From Rhizobium sp. Root482 (lineage in GTDB: Bacteria; Pseudomonadota; Alphaproteobacteria; Rhizobiales; Rhizobiaceae), in contig NZ_LMFA01000012.1 in NCBI RefSeq assembly GCF_001426565.1, forward strand, positions 496,861-560,860: 64,000 nt of DNA. Reading direction: 5' to 3'. How positions within the stretch are numbered: position 1 is the stretch's first letter; every line of letters starts with the position of its first letter. Below are positions 1-9,020 of this stretch, in pieces. A program made the position numbers and the translations under genes. Under the pieces are notes generated by a model that was not told the DNA's origin, did not search any database, and worked only from the letters and a program-made list of their open reading frames with translations.

Positions 1-1
1 C

Positions 2-610
2 TGCGAACTGGTCAACGACAATGGCAGCGTCATGCGTGGCCCGCAGGTGGTGGATTTTGCAGAGACCCATGGCCTGAAGCAGGTCTCCGTCGCCGACCTC
101 ATCGCCTATCGCCAGCGCAAGGAAACACTGATCGAACTCGGCTCTAGCTTCGACATCGACACGCCCTACGGCAAGGCGAAGGGCCACAGCTATTCCCTGC
201 CCTGGGACCCGATGCAGCACCTGGCGGTCGTCTTCGGCGATATCCGCGACGGCATCGATATTCCGGTGCGCCTGCATCTCGAAAATGTCGCGACCGATGT
301 GTTCGGCAAGGACTGCCAGCTCGACGCGATCATGAAGCGCATGGGCGAAGAGGGCCGCGGCGTCATCGTCTATCTACGCGAGGGCTCGGTCGGCGTCGGC
401 GTATCGAAGACCGCCCGCACCGGCAAGCATGACAAGGAAGACCATGACGAGGCGCAGCAGCGCGAAAGCGAATGGCTGGAAATCGGGCTCGGCGCGCAGA
501 TTCTCAAGGATCTCGGCATCACCTCGATCCGGCTGATCTCGTCACGCGAACGCCACTATGTCGGCCTCGAAGGCTTCGGCATCCAGATCGCGGCGACGGA
601 TATCATGTGA
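2..610 (+). CDS. ribB: 3,4-dihydroxy-2-butanone-4-phosphate synthase, RibBX-type, 3' part
   Basis: The gene runs in from the left edge; 202 C-terminal residues are visible. The first ~30 residues (CELVNDNGSVMRGPQ onward) are the end of a RibB domain, which makes the four-carbon unit of riboflavin from ribulose 5-phosphate. The rest has the fold signature of GTP cyclohydrolase II (RibA), but the zinc/catalytic segment that in RibA reads HSECLTGD...RCDCG is here HLENVATDVFGKDCQLD, so two of three zinc cysteines are missing. This fits the proteobacterial RibBX variant, in which the RibA-like half has lost GTP cyclohydrolase activity. That reading is inference; the missing cysteines are directly seen. 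Confidence 0.85.
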   Translation, partial: CELVNDNGSVMRGPQVVDFAETHGLKQVSVADLIAYRQRKETLIELGSSFDIDTPYGKAKGHSYSLPWDPMQHLAVVFGDIRDGIDIPVRLHLENVATDVFGKDCQLDAIMKRMGEEGRGVIVYLREGSVGVGVSKTARTGKHDKEDHDEAQQRESEWLEIGLGAQILKDLGITSIRLISSRERHYVGLEGFGIQIAATDIM

Positions 611-667
611 TGGCAAAGGATTGGCCGCTCCGGGGGGTGCGGCCAACCGGTCATCATGCGCGCTGTC

Positions 668-1861
668 TCAGCCGCCCTGCCACCCATCCTGAAAAACCAC
701 CTGTTCGACGCCGGCGAACTTCGCCACGCGGGCGAGTTCCGCTTCCAGCCGTTCGGTGCGGCCCGATGAGGGGCGCACGCCCTTTTCCCACCAGAGGCGC
801 TTGACGTTGAGCGCGCCCGTCTTGCGGTCGGCCTTCATGTCGATGCGGCCGACCAGGCGGTCTCCTTCCAGCAGCGGGAAGACGTAATAGCCGTATTCCC
901 GTTTCGGCTCGGGTACGAAAATCTCGATTCGGTAATAGAATCCGAACAGGCGTTCGGTGCGGTTGCGGTCGCGGATCAGCGGATCGAAGGGGCTGAGCAC
1001 CCGCAGGCGGGCGGGCGGATCATTGAGCGTACCGAGCGTGTCGGGAAAACCGGCAAAGGCATAGGATGGGCGTGGCTTTTCGCCATCGGCCGGCTCGATC
1101 ATCACTTCGGTCAGTTCGTCGCGATGGGCGGCGACCCAGGCCTTGGCTTCCTCTGGCGAAATCAGGGCGAAGAAGGCGGCGATTTCGCCATGGGTGGCAA
1201 AGCCGAGACGCGTCAGCGCGGCCCGGCAGGCCCAGTCGACGAAATCTTCGCCGCTGACCTCCGGTTCATAGTGATGGGCCGGCAGGACGCGCTCCGCGAG
1301 ATCATAAATCTTCTGGAAATTCTGCCGGCCGGCAATGGCGAGCTTGCCGGTATGCCAGTAATATTCGAGCGCCGTCTTGTTGGGGTGCCAGTTCCACCAG
1401 CCGCCGGACTTGTGATCGGCGTCCTTGAGGTCGCGCGACATCACCCCCCCGCCCTCGGCAATCCGCTGCAGGGTCTCCTCGAAGGTGCTGTCGAACCCCT
1501 CGCCCTGCCATTTGCGCCAGCGTTCCCTGAGGACAGGCTCGCGCCGGGCGAAGCGGTGCTTCCAGTAGCGGAAGAAGGCGGACGGCAGGATCGACGCATC
1601 ATGCGTCCAATGCTCGAACAGTGCGCCGTCCTTCTCCAGCAATTCCGTCAGATGCTCGCGCCGATAAGTCTGGTTGCGTGAAAACAGGATCTGGTGATGG
1701 GCGCGCTCGACCGTCGAAATACTGTCGATCTGGACGAAGCCGAGATCGTGGATGAGATCGAGCAGGCCCTGCTTGCCGAGCGCCCGGTTGGGCGGCGCGG
1801 CGAGGCCCTGCCTGTTGAGGAAAATTCGCCGTGCATCGGTGTTCGAAACGAGAATCGCCAT
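668..1861 (-). CDS. YcaQ/AlkX-family winged-helix DNA glycosylase
   Basis: 397 aa, full length for the HTH_42 (YcaQ/AlkZ) family, whose members unhook interstrand crosslinks or remove bulky alkylated bases. Residues 44-46 read Q-I-D (GFVQIDSIS), the QxD catalytic motif of the YcaQ/AlkX branch rather than the QxQ of AlkZ. C-terminal features typical of the family are LSPFDPLIRDRNR and the closing FQDGWQGG. The start ATG at 1861 lies 100 bp from the divergent bioM; the ribosome-binding site is weak. No SOS-type box was seen in that gap, so local evidence gives no damage induction. Confidence 0.85.
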   Translation of the reverse strand: MAILVSNTDARRIFLNRQGLAAPPNRALGKQGLLDLIHDLGFVQIDSISTVERAHHQILFSRNQTYRREHLTELLEKDGALFEHWTHDASILPSAFFRYWKHRFARREPVLRERWRKWQGEGFDSTFEETLQRIAEGGGVMSRDLKDADHKSGGWWNWHPNKTALEYYWHTGKLAIAGRQNFQKIYDLAERVLPAHHYEPEVSGEDFVDWACRAALTRLGFATHGEIAAFFALISPEEAKAWVAAHRDELTEVMIEPADGEKPRPSYAFAGFPDTLGTLNDPPARLRVLSPFDPLIRDRNRTERLFGFYYRIEIFVPEPKREYGYYVFPLLEGDRLVGRIDMKADRKTGALNVKRLWWEKGVRPSSGRTERLEAELARVAKFAGVEQVVFQDGWQGG

Positions 1862-1961
1862 GTCCGGAGCATAGGCTTATATTCCCAGCTTTTCCAAGGG
1901 GGCTTGCATTTGTCTTTGCTGAAAACTGCTCTATAGAACGGCCGTCACAGGAAACACGCGC

Positions 1962-2642
1962 TTGGCCATCGAGTTCACCGACTGCACGGTCCGCTTCGGA
2001 CAGAAGACCGCCCTCTTTCCCCTGACCCTGACGCTCGGCGAGCGGCGCATCGGCATTATCGGCCTCAACGGTTCCGGCAAAACGACATTCGCACGGCTGA
2101 TCAACGGTCTTGTCAAACCGAGCGAAGGCCGCGTTTGCGTCAACGGGCTGGACACGGCGGGCGACGCGAAGGCGGTGCTCGGCGAAGCCGGCTTCATCTT
2201 CCAGAACCCGCAGCATCAGTTGATCATGCCGATCGTCGCCGAGGATATCGCTTTCGGACTGAAGAACCGGGGGCTTTCGGCAGCAGAGATAGAGGAGAGG
2301 ACGCAGGCCGTGCTTGCCCGTTTTGCCGTCTCCCATCTCGCCAAGCGCCGCGTCCACGAGCTTTCCGGCGGCGAAACGCAGCTGGTGGCGATTGCCAGCG
2401 TTGTGGTGACCGCACCGAAAATCCTCATTCTCGACGAACCCACAAACCAGCTGGACCTGAAGAACCGCCGGCTGGTGGAACAGGCGATCGCCGGGCTGGA
2501 GCAGCAGGTGCTGGTGATCAGCCATGATCTCGGGCTGGTGGCCGATTTCGACCGCGTGCTCCTGTTCCACGAGGGAAGGCTGGCCGCCGATGGCAGCGCG
2601 GAGGAAACGATCCGCCACTATCATGGGATCGCCGGATGCTGA
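1962..2642 (+). CDS. bioM: Biotin ECF transporter ATPase BioM
   Basis: 226 aa ABC ATPase that energises the energy-coupling-factor biotin importer. Walker A GLNGSGKT (34-41), Q-loop Q81 (FQNPQHQ), signature LSGGE (134-138), Walker B ILILDE (154-159) and switch His188 (ISHD) are all intact. I take the TTG at 1962 as start because AGGAAA stands 7 nt upstream and no ATG lies near. The gene overlaps bioN by 7 bp and bioY follows 49 bp after bioN, the order bioMNY known from rhizobia. I looked for a BioR operator (TTATMKATAA-like) upstream and did not find a convincing one. Confidence 0.93.
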   Translation: MAIEFTDCTVRFGQKTALFPLTLTLGERRIGIIGLNGSGKTTFARLINGLVKPSEGRVCVNGLDTAGDAKAVLGEAGFIFQNPQHQLIMPIVAEDIAFGLKNRGLSAAEIEERTQAVLARFAVSHLAKRRVHELSGGETQLVAIASVVVTAPKILILDEPTNQLDLKNRRLVEQAIAGLEQQVLVISHDLGLVADFDRVLLFHEGRLAADGSAEETIRHYHGIAGC

Positions 2643-3241
2643 AAACTCTCTATGTCGAGGGCGCAACGCCGTTCCACCGGGTTCCCCTTCGCGCCAAGCT
2701 CATCCTCCTGATGACGGCGAGCATCGTGCTGTTCTTCGTCTCGTCGCCGGCGATCCTCGCCCCGGTATTCCTTGCCTGCCTCTGCCTCTATCTGACGCTC
2801 GGCCTTTCGTGGCGCGACGCGCTCGGCCGCATCGGCTGGATCGGCTTTGCGGTGCTCGTGCTGGCGCTTGCCACCTGGTTCTTCAACGGCCTCAATGAGG
2901 CGATTGCCCTTTCGCTGCGCATCATCACGCTGGTGCTTCTGGCGGCAGCGATCACCGCCACCGCGACGATCGGCGCCTTCATGGACGAGATCACGGTGAT
3001 GCTGATGCCGCTGGAGCGGAGGGGCCTGTTGAACGCCGCCGATGTGGGCCTGGCGCTCGGGCTGGTGCTGCGCTTCGTTCCCGAAATCGCCGCGCGCTAC
3101 GACAATATCCGCGAGGCGCACCGCGCCCGTGGCCTGCCGGTACGGCCGCTGACGCTGTTCGTGCCGCTGATCATCCTGACCCTCAAGGACGCCGACACGA
3201 TCGCCATGGCCATTGACGCGCGCGGCTTCAGGCGGCAGTAG
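2636..3241 (+). CDS. bioN: Biotin ECF transporter transmembrane protein BioN
   Basis: 201 aa CbiQ-family membrane coupling subunit (T component). Hydrophobic segments run roughly 22-45, 48-64, 69-85 and 90-110. The two cytoplasmic coupling motifs that dock into the ATPase are visible as EAHRARG (near 160) and AIDARGF (near 193). Translation is probably coupled to bioM through the 7-bp overlap. Role in biotin uptake follows from the clear bioM and bioY neighbours. Confidence 0.93.
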   Translation: MLKTLYVEGATPFHRVPLRAKLILLMTASIVLFFVSSPAILAPVFLACLCLYLTLGLSWRDALGRIGWIGFAVLVLALATWFFNGLNEAIALSLRIITLVLLAAAITATATIGAFMDEITVMLMPLERRGLLNAADVGLALGLVLRFVPEIAARYDNIREAHRARGLPVRPLTLFVPLIILTLKDADTIAMAIDARGFRRQ

Positions 3242-3290
3242 TCAAGCACATTCTTATAGACCATCCGATTGATTCCCCGCGGAGAAGACC

Positions 3291-3854
3291 ATGACCACCA
3301 GAGACCTCGTGCTGATCGCCCTGTTTGCCGCCATCATCGTTTTCCTCGGCATCATCCCGCCGATCACGCTCGGCTTCGTGCCGGTGCCGATCACGGCCCA
3401 GTCCATGGGCGTGATGCTGGCCGGCTGCATTCTCGGCGCAAAGCGCGGTGCGCTCGCCTATGTGCTGGTCATCCTGATGGTCGCGGTCGGCCTTCCGGTC
3501 CTCTCCGGCGGGCGCGGCGGCCTGGCGGTCCTGGCCGGTCCGACGGCCGGCTATATCGCCGGCTGGGTCGTCGGCACCTATGTCACCGGCTTCATCGCCG
3601 AGCGGCTCGTCAATGAGAACCAGGGCGGCGCCCGCCAGATGGCCGGCTTCTTCATCGCCAGCATCGTCGGCGGCATCGGCGTCGTCTATCTCCTCGGCAA
3701 TCTGTGGCTCGCCTTCATCACCGGCATCGGCCTCGACAAGGCGTTCCTCGCCTCGCTCGCCTTCATCCCCGGCGACCTGATCAAGGCCGGCATCGCCACG
3801 CTGGCCGCCCGCGCCATCCTGGTCGGCTATCCGCTCCTGCCGCAGCGCGCCTGA
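3291..3854 (+). CDS. bioY: Biotin transporter substrate-binding membrane protein BioY
   Basis: 187 aa, usual length for BioY, the S component that binds biotin in the membrane. The N-terminal segment has the family pattern (FVPVPITAQSMGVMLAGCILGAKRG read in two parts), followed by VGLPVLSGGRGGL and GPTAGYIAGW. Five to six hydrophobic helices cover nearly the whole protein. The start has GGAGAAGACC upstream. Third gene of bioMNY, 49 bp after bioN. BioY can work alone in some bacteria, but with bioMN beside it a full ECF transporter is expected. Confidence 0.95.
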   Translation: MTTRDLVLIALFAAIIVFLGIIPPITLGFVPVPITAQSMGVMLAGCILGAKRGALAYVLVILMVAVGLPVLSGGRGGLAVLAGPTAGYIAGWVVGTYVTGFIAERLVNENQGGARQMAGFFIASIVGGIGVVYLLGNLWLAFITGIGLDKAFLASLAFIPGDLIKAGIATLAARAILVGYPLLPQRA

Positions 3855-3872
3855 ACGGCGCTCATCCGGCGG

Positions 3873-3919
3873 CGCTGTTGAAAACAGCGGCAAGGTCCAT
3901 GTTCCTGCATGGACCTTGC
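3873..3919 (+). terminator. Two tandem hairpins after bioY
   Basis: A 7-bp stem with GAA loop (arms 3873-3879 and 3883-3889) is followed at once by a perfect 12-bp stem (arms 3890-3901 and 3908-3919, loop TTCCTG). No U-run follows, so this may be a processing/stability element or an attenuator ahead of the next gene (start 3945) rather than a classical intrinsic terminator. Confidence 0.5.
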
Positions 3920-3944
3920 GGTGCCAAAGCCATAGTCTGGCCCC

Positions 3945-4871
3945 ATGACCACGATCCTGTTCGAACATCCGGTCTTCCTGGAACACAAGGTTCCAGAAGG
4001 CCATCCGGAGCGGCCCGACCGGCTGAAGGCGCTCAACCTGGCGCTCGAACATCAGCGGTTTTCTACGCTGACGCGGCTTGAAGCACCGCAGGCCAACGAG
4101 GACCTGGTGCTCCTGGCCCATCCGGAAGAGCATCTGCGCGCCGTCATGTCGGCCATTCCCGAAGAGGGGATCAATTCCTTCGAGGCGGATACACATGCAA
4201 GCCCGGCCAGCCTGCAGGCGGCGCTGACAGGCATCGGCGGCGCGGTCGCAGCCGTCGATGCCGTGTTTTCCGGCAAGGCCGACAACGCCTTCGTCGCCTC
4301 GCGCCCGCCCGGCCACCATGCCGAAAAGAACAGGGCGATGGGCTTCTGCTTCTTCAACAACATCGCCATCGCCGCCCGCCATGCACAACGCAAACACGGC
4401 GCCGAGCGGGTCGCCATCGTCGATTGGGACGTGCATCACGGCAATGGCACGCAGGATATTTTCTGGGACGATCCTTCTGTGCTGTTCTGCTCCACCCACC
4501 AGATGCCGCTCTATCCTGGCAGCGGCGCCAAGAGCGAGACCGGTGCCGGTAATATCGTCAACGCGCCGCTGTCGCCCGATACCGGCAGCGATCATTTTCG
4601 CGAGGCCTTCAAGTCGCGCGTCCTGAAAGCGCTTGATGACTTCCACCCGGACCTGATCCTGATTTCCGCCGGCTTCGATGCCCATCACCGCGATCCGCTG
4701 GCGCAGATCAACCTCGTTGCCGACGATTTCGACTGGGCGACGGGGCGGCTGCTGGACGTCGCGGGCAACACAGCCAACAATCGCGTCGTCAGTCTGCTCG
4801 AAGGCGGCTACGACCTGGAAGCGCTGGCCGAATCGGCCGGCACCCATATCTATCGCCTGATGAGAGGATGA
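3945..4871 (+). CDS. Histone-deacetylase-family (AcuC/APAH-like) hydrolase
   Basis: 308 aa zinc amidohydrolase of the arginase/deacetylase fold. Seen: RPPGHHA (120-126), zinc ligands in [10 protein letters not shown] (D160-H165 region), [11 protein letters not shown] with Asp245, and the transition-state Tyr289 in LEGGYD; all catalytic positions are kept. Bacterial members deacetylate acetyl-lysine, acetylpolyamines or other small amides; the substrate cannot be told from sequence. The stop overlaps the xseB start (ATGA), so the two are translationally coupled. Confidence 0.9.
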   Translation: MTTILFEHPVFLEHKVPEGHPERPDRLKALNLALEHQRFSTLTRLEAPQANEDLVLLAHPEEHLRAVMSAIPEEGINSFEADTHASPASLQAALTGIGGAVAAVDAVFSGKADNAFVASRPPGHHAEKNRAMGFCFFNNIAIAARHAQRKHGAERVAIVDWDVHHGNGTQDIFWDDPSVLFCSTHQMPLYPGSGAKSETGAGNIVNAPLSPDTGSDHFREAFKSRVLKALDDFHPDLILISAGFDAHHRDPLAQINLVADDFDWATGRLLDVAGNTANNRVVSLLEGGYDLEALAESAGTHIYRLMRG

Positions 4872-5137
4872 CCATGACCAATACACCGCAAACACCTGTT
4901 CCGACCGAGGTTTCGTCTCTCTCCTTCGAAAAGGCGGTAGAGGAACTGGAGGCGATCGTCTCGGCGCTCGAGCGCGGCGACGTGGCGCTCGACCGGTCGA
5001 TCGAGATCTACGAGCGCGGCGAGGCGCTGAAGAAGCATTGCGAGGCGCTCTTGAACGCCGCCGAAAATCGCATCGAGAAGATCAGGCTCGACCGCGCCGG
5101 CAAGCCGCAAGGCACCGAATCGCTCGATGGCGAATGA
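4868..5137 (+). CDS. xseB: Exodeoxyribonuclease VII small subunit
   Basis: 89 aa helical protein with the XseB core ([23 protein letters not shown], here residues ~17-39) followed by the [18 protein letters not shown] helix. XseB binds the catalytic XseA (not in the window) to form the single-strand DNA exonuclease. The ATG at 4868 overlaps the upstream stop; an internal ATG at 4874 is a possible alternative. In many rhizobia dxs follows directly; here ~7 kb of accessory genes lie between. Confidence 0.93.
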   Translation: MTMTNTPQTPVPTEVSSLSFEKAVEELEAIVSALERGDVALDRSIEIYERGEALKKHCEALLNAAENRIEKIRLDRAGKPQGTESLDGE

Positions 5138-5279
5138 GGAAATATCGCCCTCCTCATTTCGAGGTTTTGCAGGGCGTGACGGGAAAGCATTGCAAAAAAC
5201 GCATATCTGCGATTGACGCGGCCATGCGGCGTCGACCATGATGACGCATTGACAGACGGGTTGGGAGGCCTTTCACCAG

Positions 5280-6239
5280 ATGAAGACGACGAAATTTGCC
5301 ACCGTTCTTGCCGGCGCGCTTGCGCTTTCCACCGTGCTCGGTACGGCCTCGGCCAAGGCCGAGGAATTCATCAACGTGCTGACCGGCGGCACCTCGGGCG
5401 TCTATTATCCACTCGGCGTCGCGCTGTCGAAGATTTACGGCGACAATATCGAAGGTGCCCGCACCCAGGTGCAGGCCACCAAGGCTTCGGTGGAAAATCT
5501 CAACCTGCTGCAGGCCGGCCGTGGCGAAATCGGCTTTTCGCTGGGCGATTCGGTGCAGATGGCCTGGGAAGGCAACACGGAAGCCGGTTTCCCCGGCAAG
5601 CTCGACAAGCTGCGCGGCATCGCCGCCATCTATCCGAACTATATCCAGATCGTTGCCAGCCAGGAATCCGGCGTCAAGACGCTGGCAGACCTGAAAGGCA
5701 AGAGCCTTTCCGTCGGCGCACCTAAATCCGGCACCGAACTCAATGCCCGCGCCATCCTGAAGGCGGCCGGCATGAGCTATGACGATCTCGGCAAGACCGA
5801 ATATCTGCCCTTTGCCGAATCCGTCGAGCTGATGAAGAACCGCCAGATCGACGCCACGCTGCAATCGGCGGGCGTCGGCGTCGCCTCGATCCGCGACCTC
5901 TCCACCTCGGTCAAGATCAATGTCGTTTCGGTTCCGAAGGAAACCGTCGAGAAGATCGGCGCGCCCTATCTTCCGGTGGAAATCCCTGCCGGTACCTATG
6001 AGGGCCAGACGGAAGCCGTACCGACCGCTGCCGTCGGCAATTTCCTCATCACCCATGACGGGGTTTCCGACGAAACCGCCTACCAGATGACCAAGCTCCT
6101 GTTCGAAAACCTGCCGGCGCTGAGCGCCGCCCATGCCGCCGCCAAGGCGATCGACGTGAAGAAGGCGATCGAAGGCATGCCGGTGCCGCTGCATCCCGGC
6201 GCCGAACGCTACTACAAGGAAGTCGGCGTTCTGAAATAA
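5280..6239 (+). CDS. TRAP transporter TAXI-family solute-binding protein
   Basis: 319 aa periplasmic binding protein. A signal peptide is clear (MKTTKFATVL... to SAKA, residues 1-~27). The mature start INVLTGGTSGVYYPLG is the TAXI hallmark, followed by QATKASVENLNLLQAG and LKGKSLSVGAPKSGTE. It should deliver an organic acid or amino acid to the fused permease encoded 203 bp downstream. The ligand is not predictable. Confidence 0.92.
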   Translation: MKTTKFATVLAGALALSTVLGTASAKAEEFINVLTGGTSGVYYPLGVALSKIYGDNIEGARTQVQATKASVENLNLLQAGRGEIGFSLGDSVQMAWEGNTEAGFPGKLDKLRGIAAIYPNYIQIVASQESGVKTLADLKGKSLSVGAPKSGTELNARAILKAAGMSYDDLGKTEYLPFAESVELMKNRQIDATLQSAGVGVASIRDLSTSVKINVVSVPKETVEKIGAPYLPVEIPAGTYEGQTEAVPTAAVGNFLITHDGVSDETAYQMTKLLFENLPALSAAHAAAKAIDVKKAIEGMPVPLHPGAERYYKEVGVLK

Positions 6240-6442
6240 GGCCGCACCGAAGCGACAGGCCGCCGCCTTTCGCCGACGCCGTCTCCCTTGCGCAAAGCGG
6301 GGAGACGGATAGGCCGCTCCCACAGGCTGTCTGAACGCAAGCGACAAAGGTGGATGGACGGGATCGGTCACGCGCCGTCCCGCCTGCTGCCGCCGATGGC
6401 GGAAAGAGGCGCGCGGGACCGACGACGACGCCAGGAGAGACA

Positions 6443-8554
6443 ATGTCCGAAACGACGACGATGCACAGCCCGCCCGCCCCCCATTCGGCCGAAGAGGCGA
6501 TCGAGGGGCTTCCCTCCGGCTTCGGCGCGGGTCTGCCCGGGCAGGCCGCCTTCGGCATTGCGCTCGCCTTCTCGCTCTTCCAGCTCTGGACCGCCGCCTA
6601 TGGCGCGCTGCCGAGCCAGGTGGTGCGCGCCATGCATGTCGCCTTCCTGCTTTTGCTGGGATTTTCGCTGTTCGGCAATCTCGTCGCAAAGAGCACGGCC
6701 GGGCGTGTCTGGTTCTGGTCGCTTGGCATCCTCGGCTTCCTGACGGGCATCTACAACTGGGTGTTCTACGAAGACCTGATCCAGCGATCCGGCTTTCTCA
6801 CCCATGTCGATCTCGCCGTCGGCGCGATCATGGTCGTTCTGGTCTTCGAGGCGGCCCGCCGGTTGATGGGCCTGCCGCTCACCATCATCGCGGGCCTGTT
6901 CCTCGCCTATTGCTTCTTCGGGCAGTACCTGCCTTCGCCTTTCGTCCATCGCGGCTATGATTTCGAGCTGATCACCGAGCATTTCGCCTTCGGCACGGAA
7001 GGCATATACGGTACGCCGATCTATGTTTCGGCCGCCTATATCTTCATCTTCGTCGTCTTCGCCGCCTTCCTTGAAAAGGCCGGGATGCTGGGACTGTTCA
7101 ACGATTTCGCGCTTGGGCTGGTCGGCAGCTGGAAGGGCGGACCGGCGCAGGTCTGCATCCTCTCCTCGGCACTGATGGGCACGATTTCCGGCTCTGGTGT
7201 CGCCAATGTGGTGGCCAGCGGCCAGTTCACCATTCCGCTGATGAAGCGCTTCGGCTTCCGCTCGGCCTTTGCCGGGGGCGTCGAGGCGACGTCCTCTATG
7301 GGCGGGCAGATCATGCCGCCGGTGATGGGCGCCGTCGCCTTCATCATGGCCGAAACGCTCGACGTTCCCTATGCGGCGGTCGTCAAGGCGGCACTGATCC
7401 CGGCGGTCCTCTATTTCGGCGTCTGCTTCTGGATGGTCTATCTGGAGGCCGGAAAGGCGGGGCTGAAGGGCATGCCCAAGGCCGAATTGCCCAATCCCTG
7501 GTTGGCGCTGAAGGAACACTGGCCGCTCGTCCTGCCGCTGGGCGCGCTTGTCTATCTTCTCTTTGCCGGCTTCACGCCGATCTTTGCCGGCACCATGGGC
7601 CTTGCCCTGGTGGTCGTGCTGATCCTCGGCACGCCGCTCGCCGCCCTGATCGGCCCCTTCGCATTCCGCGTCGTCTTCTGGCTGGCGCTCGGATTGGCGG
7701 CGGCGGCCTTCCTCGAATATGGCGTCAATATCCTGCTCCTGGTGATCGGCGCGCTGGTGATTGCCTGCGCCCTGTTCAAGGGCGGGCGGGAGACGCTCGC
7801 CATCTGCCGCGATTCGCTGGCGGAAGGCGCCAAGAACGCGCTTCCCGTGGGCATCGCCTGCGCCATCGTCGGCATCGTCATCGGCACGCTGACACTGACC
7901 GGCATCGCCTCGACCTTCATCGGCGCCATCATCGAAATCGGCCGCGACAATCTCTTCCTGTCGCTTGTGCTGACCATGATCACCTGCCTCATCCTCGGCA
8001 TGGGCATCCCGACAATCCCCAACTACATCATCACCTCGTCGCTGGCCGGCCCGGCGCTGCTGGAGCTTGGCGTCCCGCTCTTGGTCAGCCATATGTTCGT
8101 CTTCTATTTCGGCATCATGGCGGACCTGACCCCGCCGGTGGCGCTCGCCTGCTTTGCCGCCGCGCCGATGGCAAAGACCTCCGGCCTCAAGATCTCGCTG
8201 CAGGCGACCAAGCTCGCCACCGCCGGTTTCGTCGTGCCCTTCATGGCGGTCTATACACCGGCGCTGATGCTGCAGGACGCCGGCCCGATGGCGGCCGCCT
8301 GGGGCTATCCGGTCGAGGTCGCCTATGTGTTCTTCAAGGCCTGCTTCGGCATCGCACTCTGGGGCATGGCCGTCGTCGGTTTCCTGTTCCGGCCGCTGTC
8401 GATCATCGAGCGCATCATCGCCTTCGTGGCCGGCTTCAGCGTGGTGCTGGCGCTTCCCTGGACGGACGAAATCGGTTTTGCGCTTGGCGGCCTGCTGATC
8501 GCCTTCCATTGGTGGCGCAGCCGCAATTCCAGCATGGCCGCCACCGTTCCATGA
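6443..8554 (+). CDS. TRAP transporter fused permease (DctQM-type, TAXI system)
   Basis: 703 aa integral membrane protein joining the small (DctQ-like) and large (DctM-like) subunits. About 16-18 hydrophobic segments; the DctM part carries GSGVANVVASGQFTIPLMK and GMGIPTIPNYII. I chose the ATG at 6443 because CCAGGAGAGACA precedes it; the frame is open further upstream but without a ribosome-binding site. It forms an operon with the TAXI binding protein before it and DUF1850 after it (ATGA overlap), giving sodium- or proton-driven solute import. Confidence 0.92.
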   Translation: MSETTTMHSPPAPHSAEEAIEGLPSGFGAGLPGQAAFGIALAFSLFQLWTAAYGALPSQVVRAMHVAFLLLLGFSLFGNLVAKSTAGRVWFWSLGILGFLTGIYNWVFYEDLIQRSGFLTHVDLAVGAIMVVLVFEAARRLMGLPLTIIAGLFLAYCFFGQYLPSPFVHRGYDFELITEHFAFGTEGIYGTPIYVSAAYIFIFVVFAAFLEKAGMLGLFNDFALGLVGSWKGGPAQVCILSSALMGTISGSGVANVVASGQFTIPLMKRFGFRSAFAGGVEATSSMGGQIMPPVMGAVAFIMAETLDVPYAAVVKAALIPAVLYFGVCFWMVYLEAGKAGLKGMPKAELPNPWLALKEHWPLVLPLGALVYLLFAGFTPIFAGTMGLALVVVLILGTPLAALIGPFAFRVVFWLALGLAAAAFLEYGVNILLLVIGALVIACALFKGGRETLAICRDSLAEGAKNALPVGIACAIVGIVIGTLTLTGIASTFIGAIIEIGRDNLFLSLVLTMITCLILGMGIPTIPNYIITSSLAGPALLELGVPLLVSHMFVFYFGIMADLTPPVALACFAAAPMAKTSGLKISLQATKLATAGFVVPFMAVYTPALMLQDAGPMAAAWGYPVEVAYVFFKACFGIALWGMAVVGFLFRPLSIIERIIAFVAGFSVVLALPWTDEIGFALGGLLIAFHWWRSRNSSMAATVP

Positions 8555-8940
8555 GCCTGTGCATCCTCGCCGGCGCGAAGATGACGACCCTTGCGGTCAC
8601 GCTCTTTTCGCTCGGCTGGACTCATTCGGTGCAGAAGAGCGAATGGCGCGAGGACTGGAAGGTGACATCAGCCGGGCTGGAACTCGTCAAGGCCCGCATC
8701 AAGGGCTCCGGCGCCGGCATGGAGCCCGGCGAAGGCGCGGTCCTGAAGGACGGTTGGTGGGAATGGCAGCCGCAGGGCGCGCCGCTCGAACGGCTGCTGC
8801 TTGCCGCCTCCGGCAAGACCGGCGCCGGCTGGACGCTCTGCCATGCCGGCGGCTGCCTTGAACTCGGCGCCAGGGCCGGCGACGACGTGGTGCTCGAGCC
8901 CTGCCCGGCCGGCACGCCGCTTCCAGCCAAGGACAACTGA
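8551..8940 (+). CDS. DUF1850 protein of the TRAP-TAXI operon
   Basis: 129 aa. Begins at the ATGA overlap with the permease stop. The pattern WTHSVQKSEWREDW near residue 25-38 and GAGMEPGEGAVLKDGWW are typical of DUF1850, a family that recurs beside TAXI-type TRAP transporters. A weakly hydrophobic N-terminus may serve as a signal or anchor. Function unknown; a helper of the transporter is inferred from context only. Confidence 0.8.
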   Translation: MSLCILAGAKMTTLAVTLFSLGWTHSVQKSEWREDWKVTSAGLELVKARIKGSGAGMEPGEGAVLKDGWWEWQPQGAPLERLLLAASGKTGAGWTLCHAGGCLELGARAGDDVVLEPCPAGTPLPAKDN

Positions 8941-9020
8941 GAACACAGTGTCCGCAAGCGGGAACTGCATCGGCGGCGGCACCGTGCTAGGATCGCCGTC
9001 ATCTCAGAGAGGAGCCGCCC

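Noticed and set aside
1862..1961. BioR operator upstream of bioM
   Set aside because: No TTATMKATAA-like palindrome; CTATAG near 1933 is too short and off consensus.
6368..8509. 713-codon open frame antisense to the TRAP permease
   Set aside because: Mirror of GC-rich third positions; composition is His/Asp/Arg/Gln-rich with no family signature, while the plus strand gives a perfect permease.
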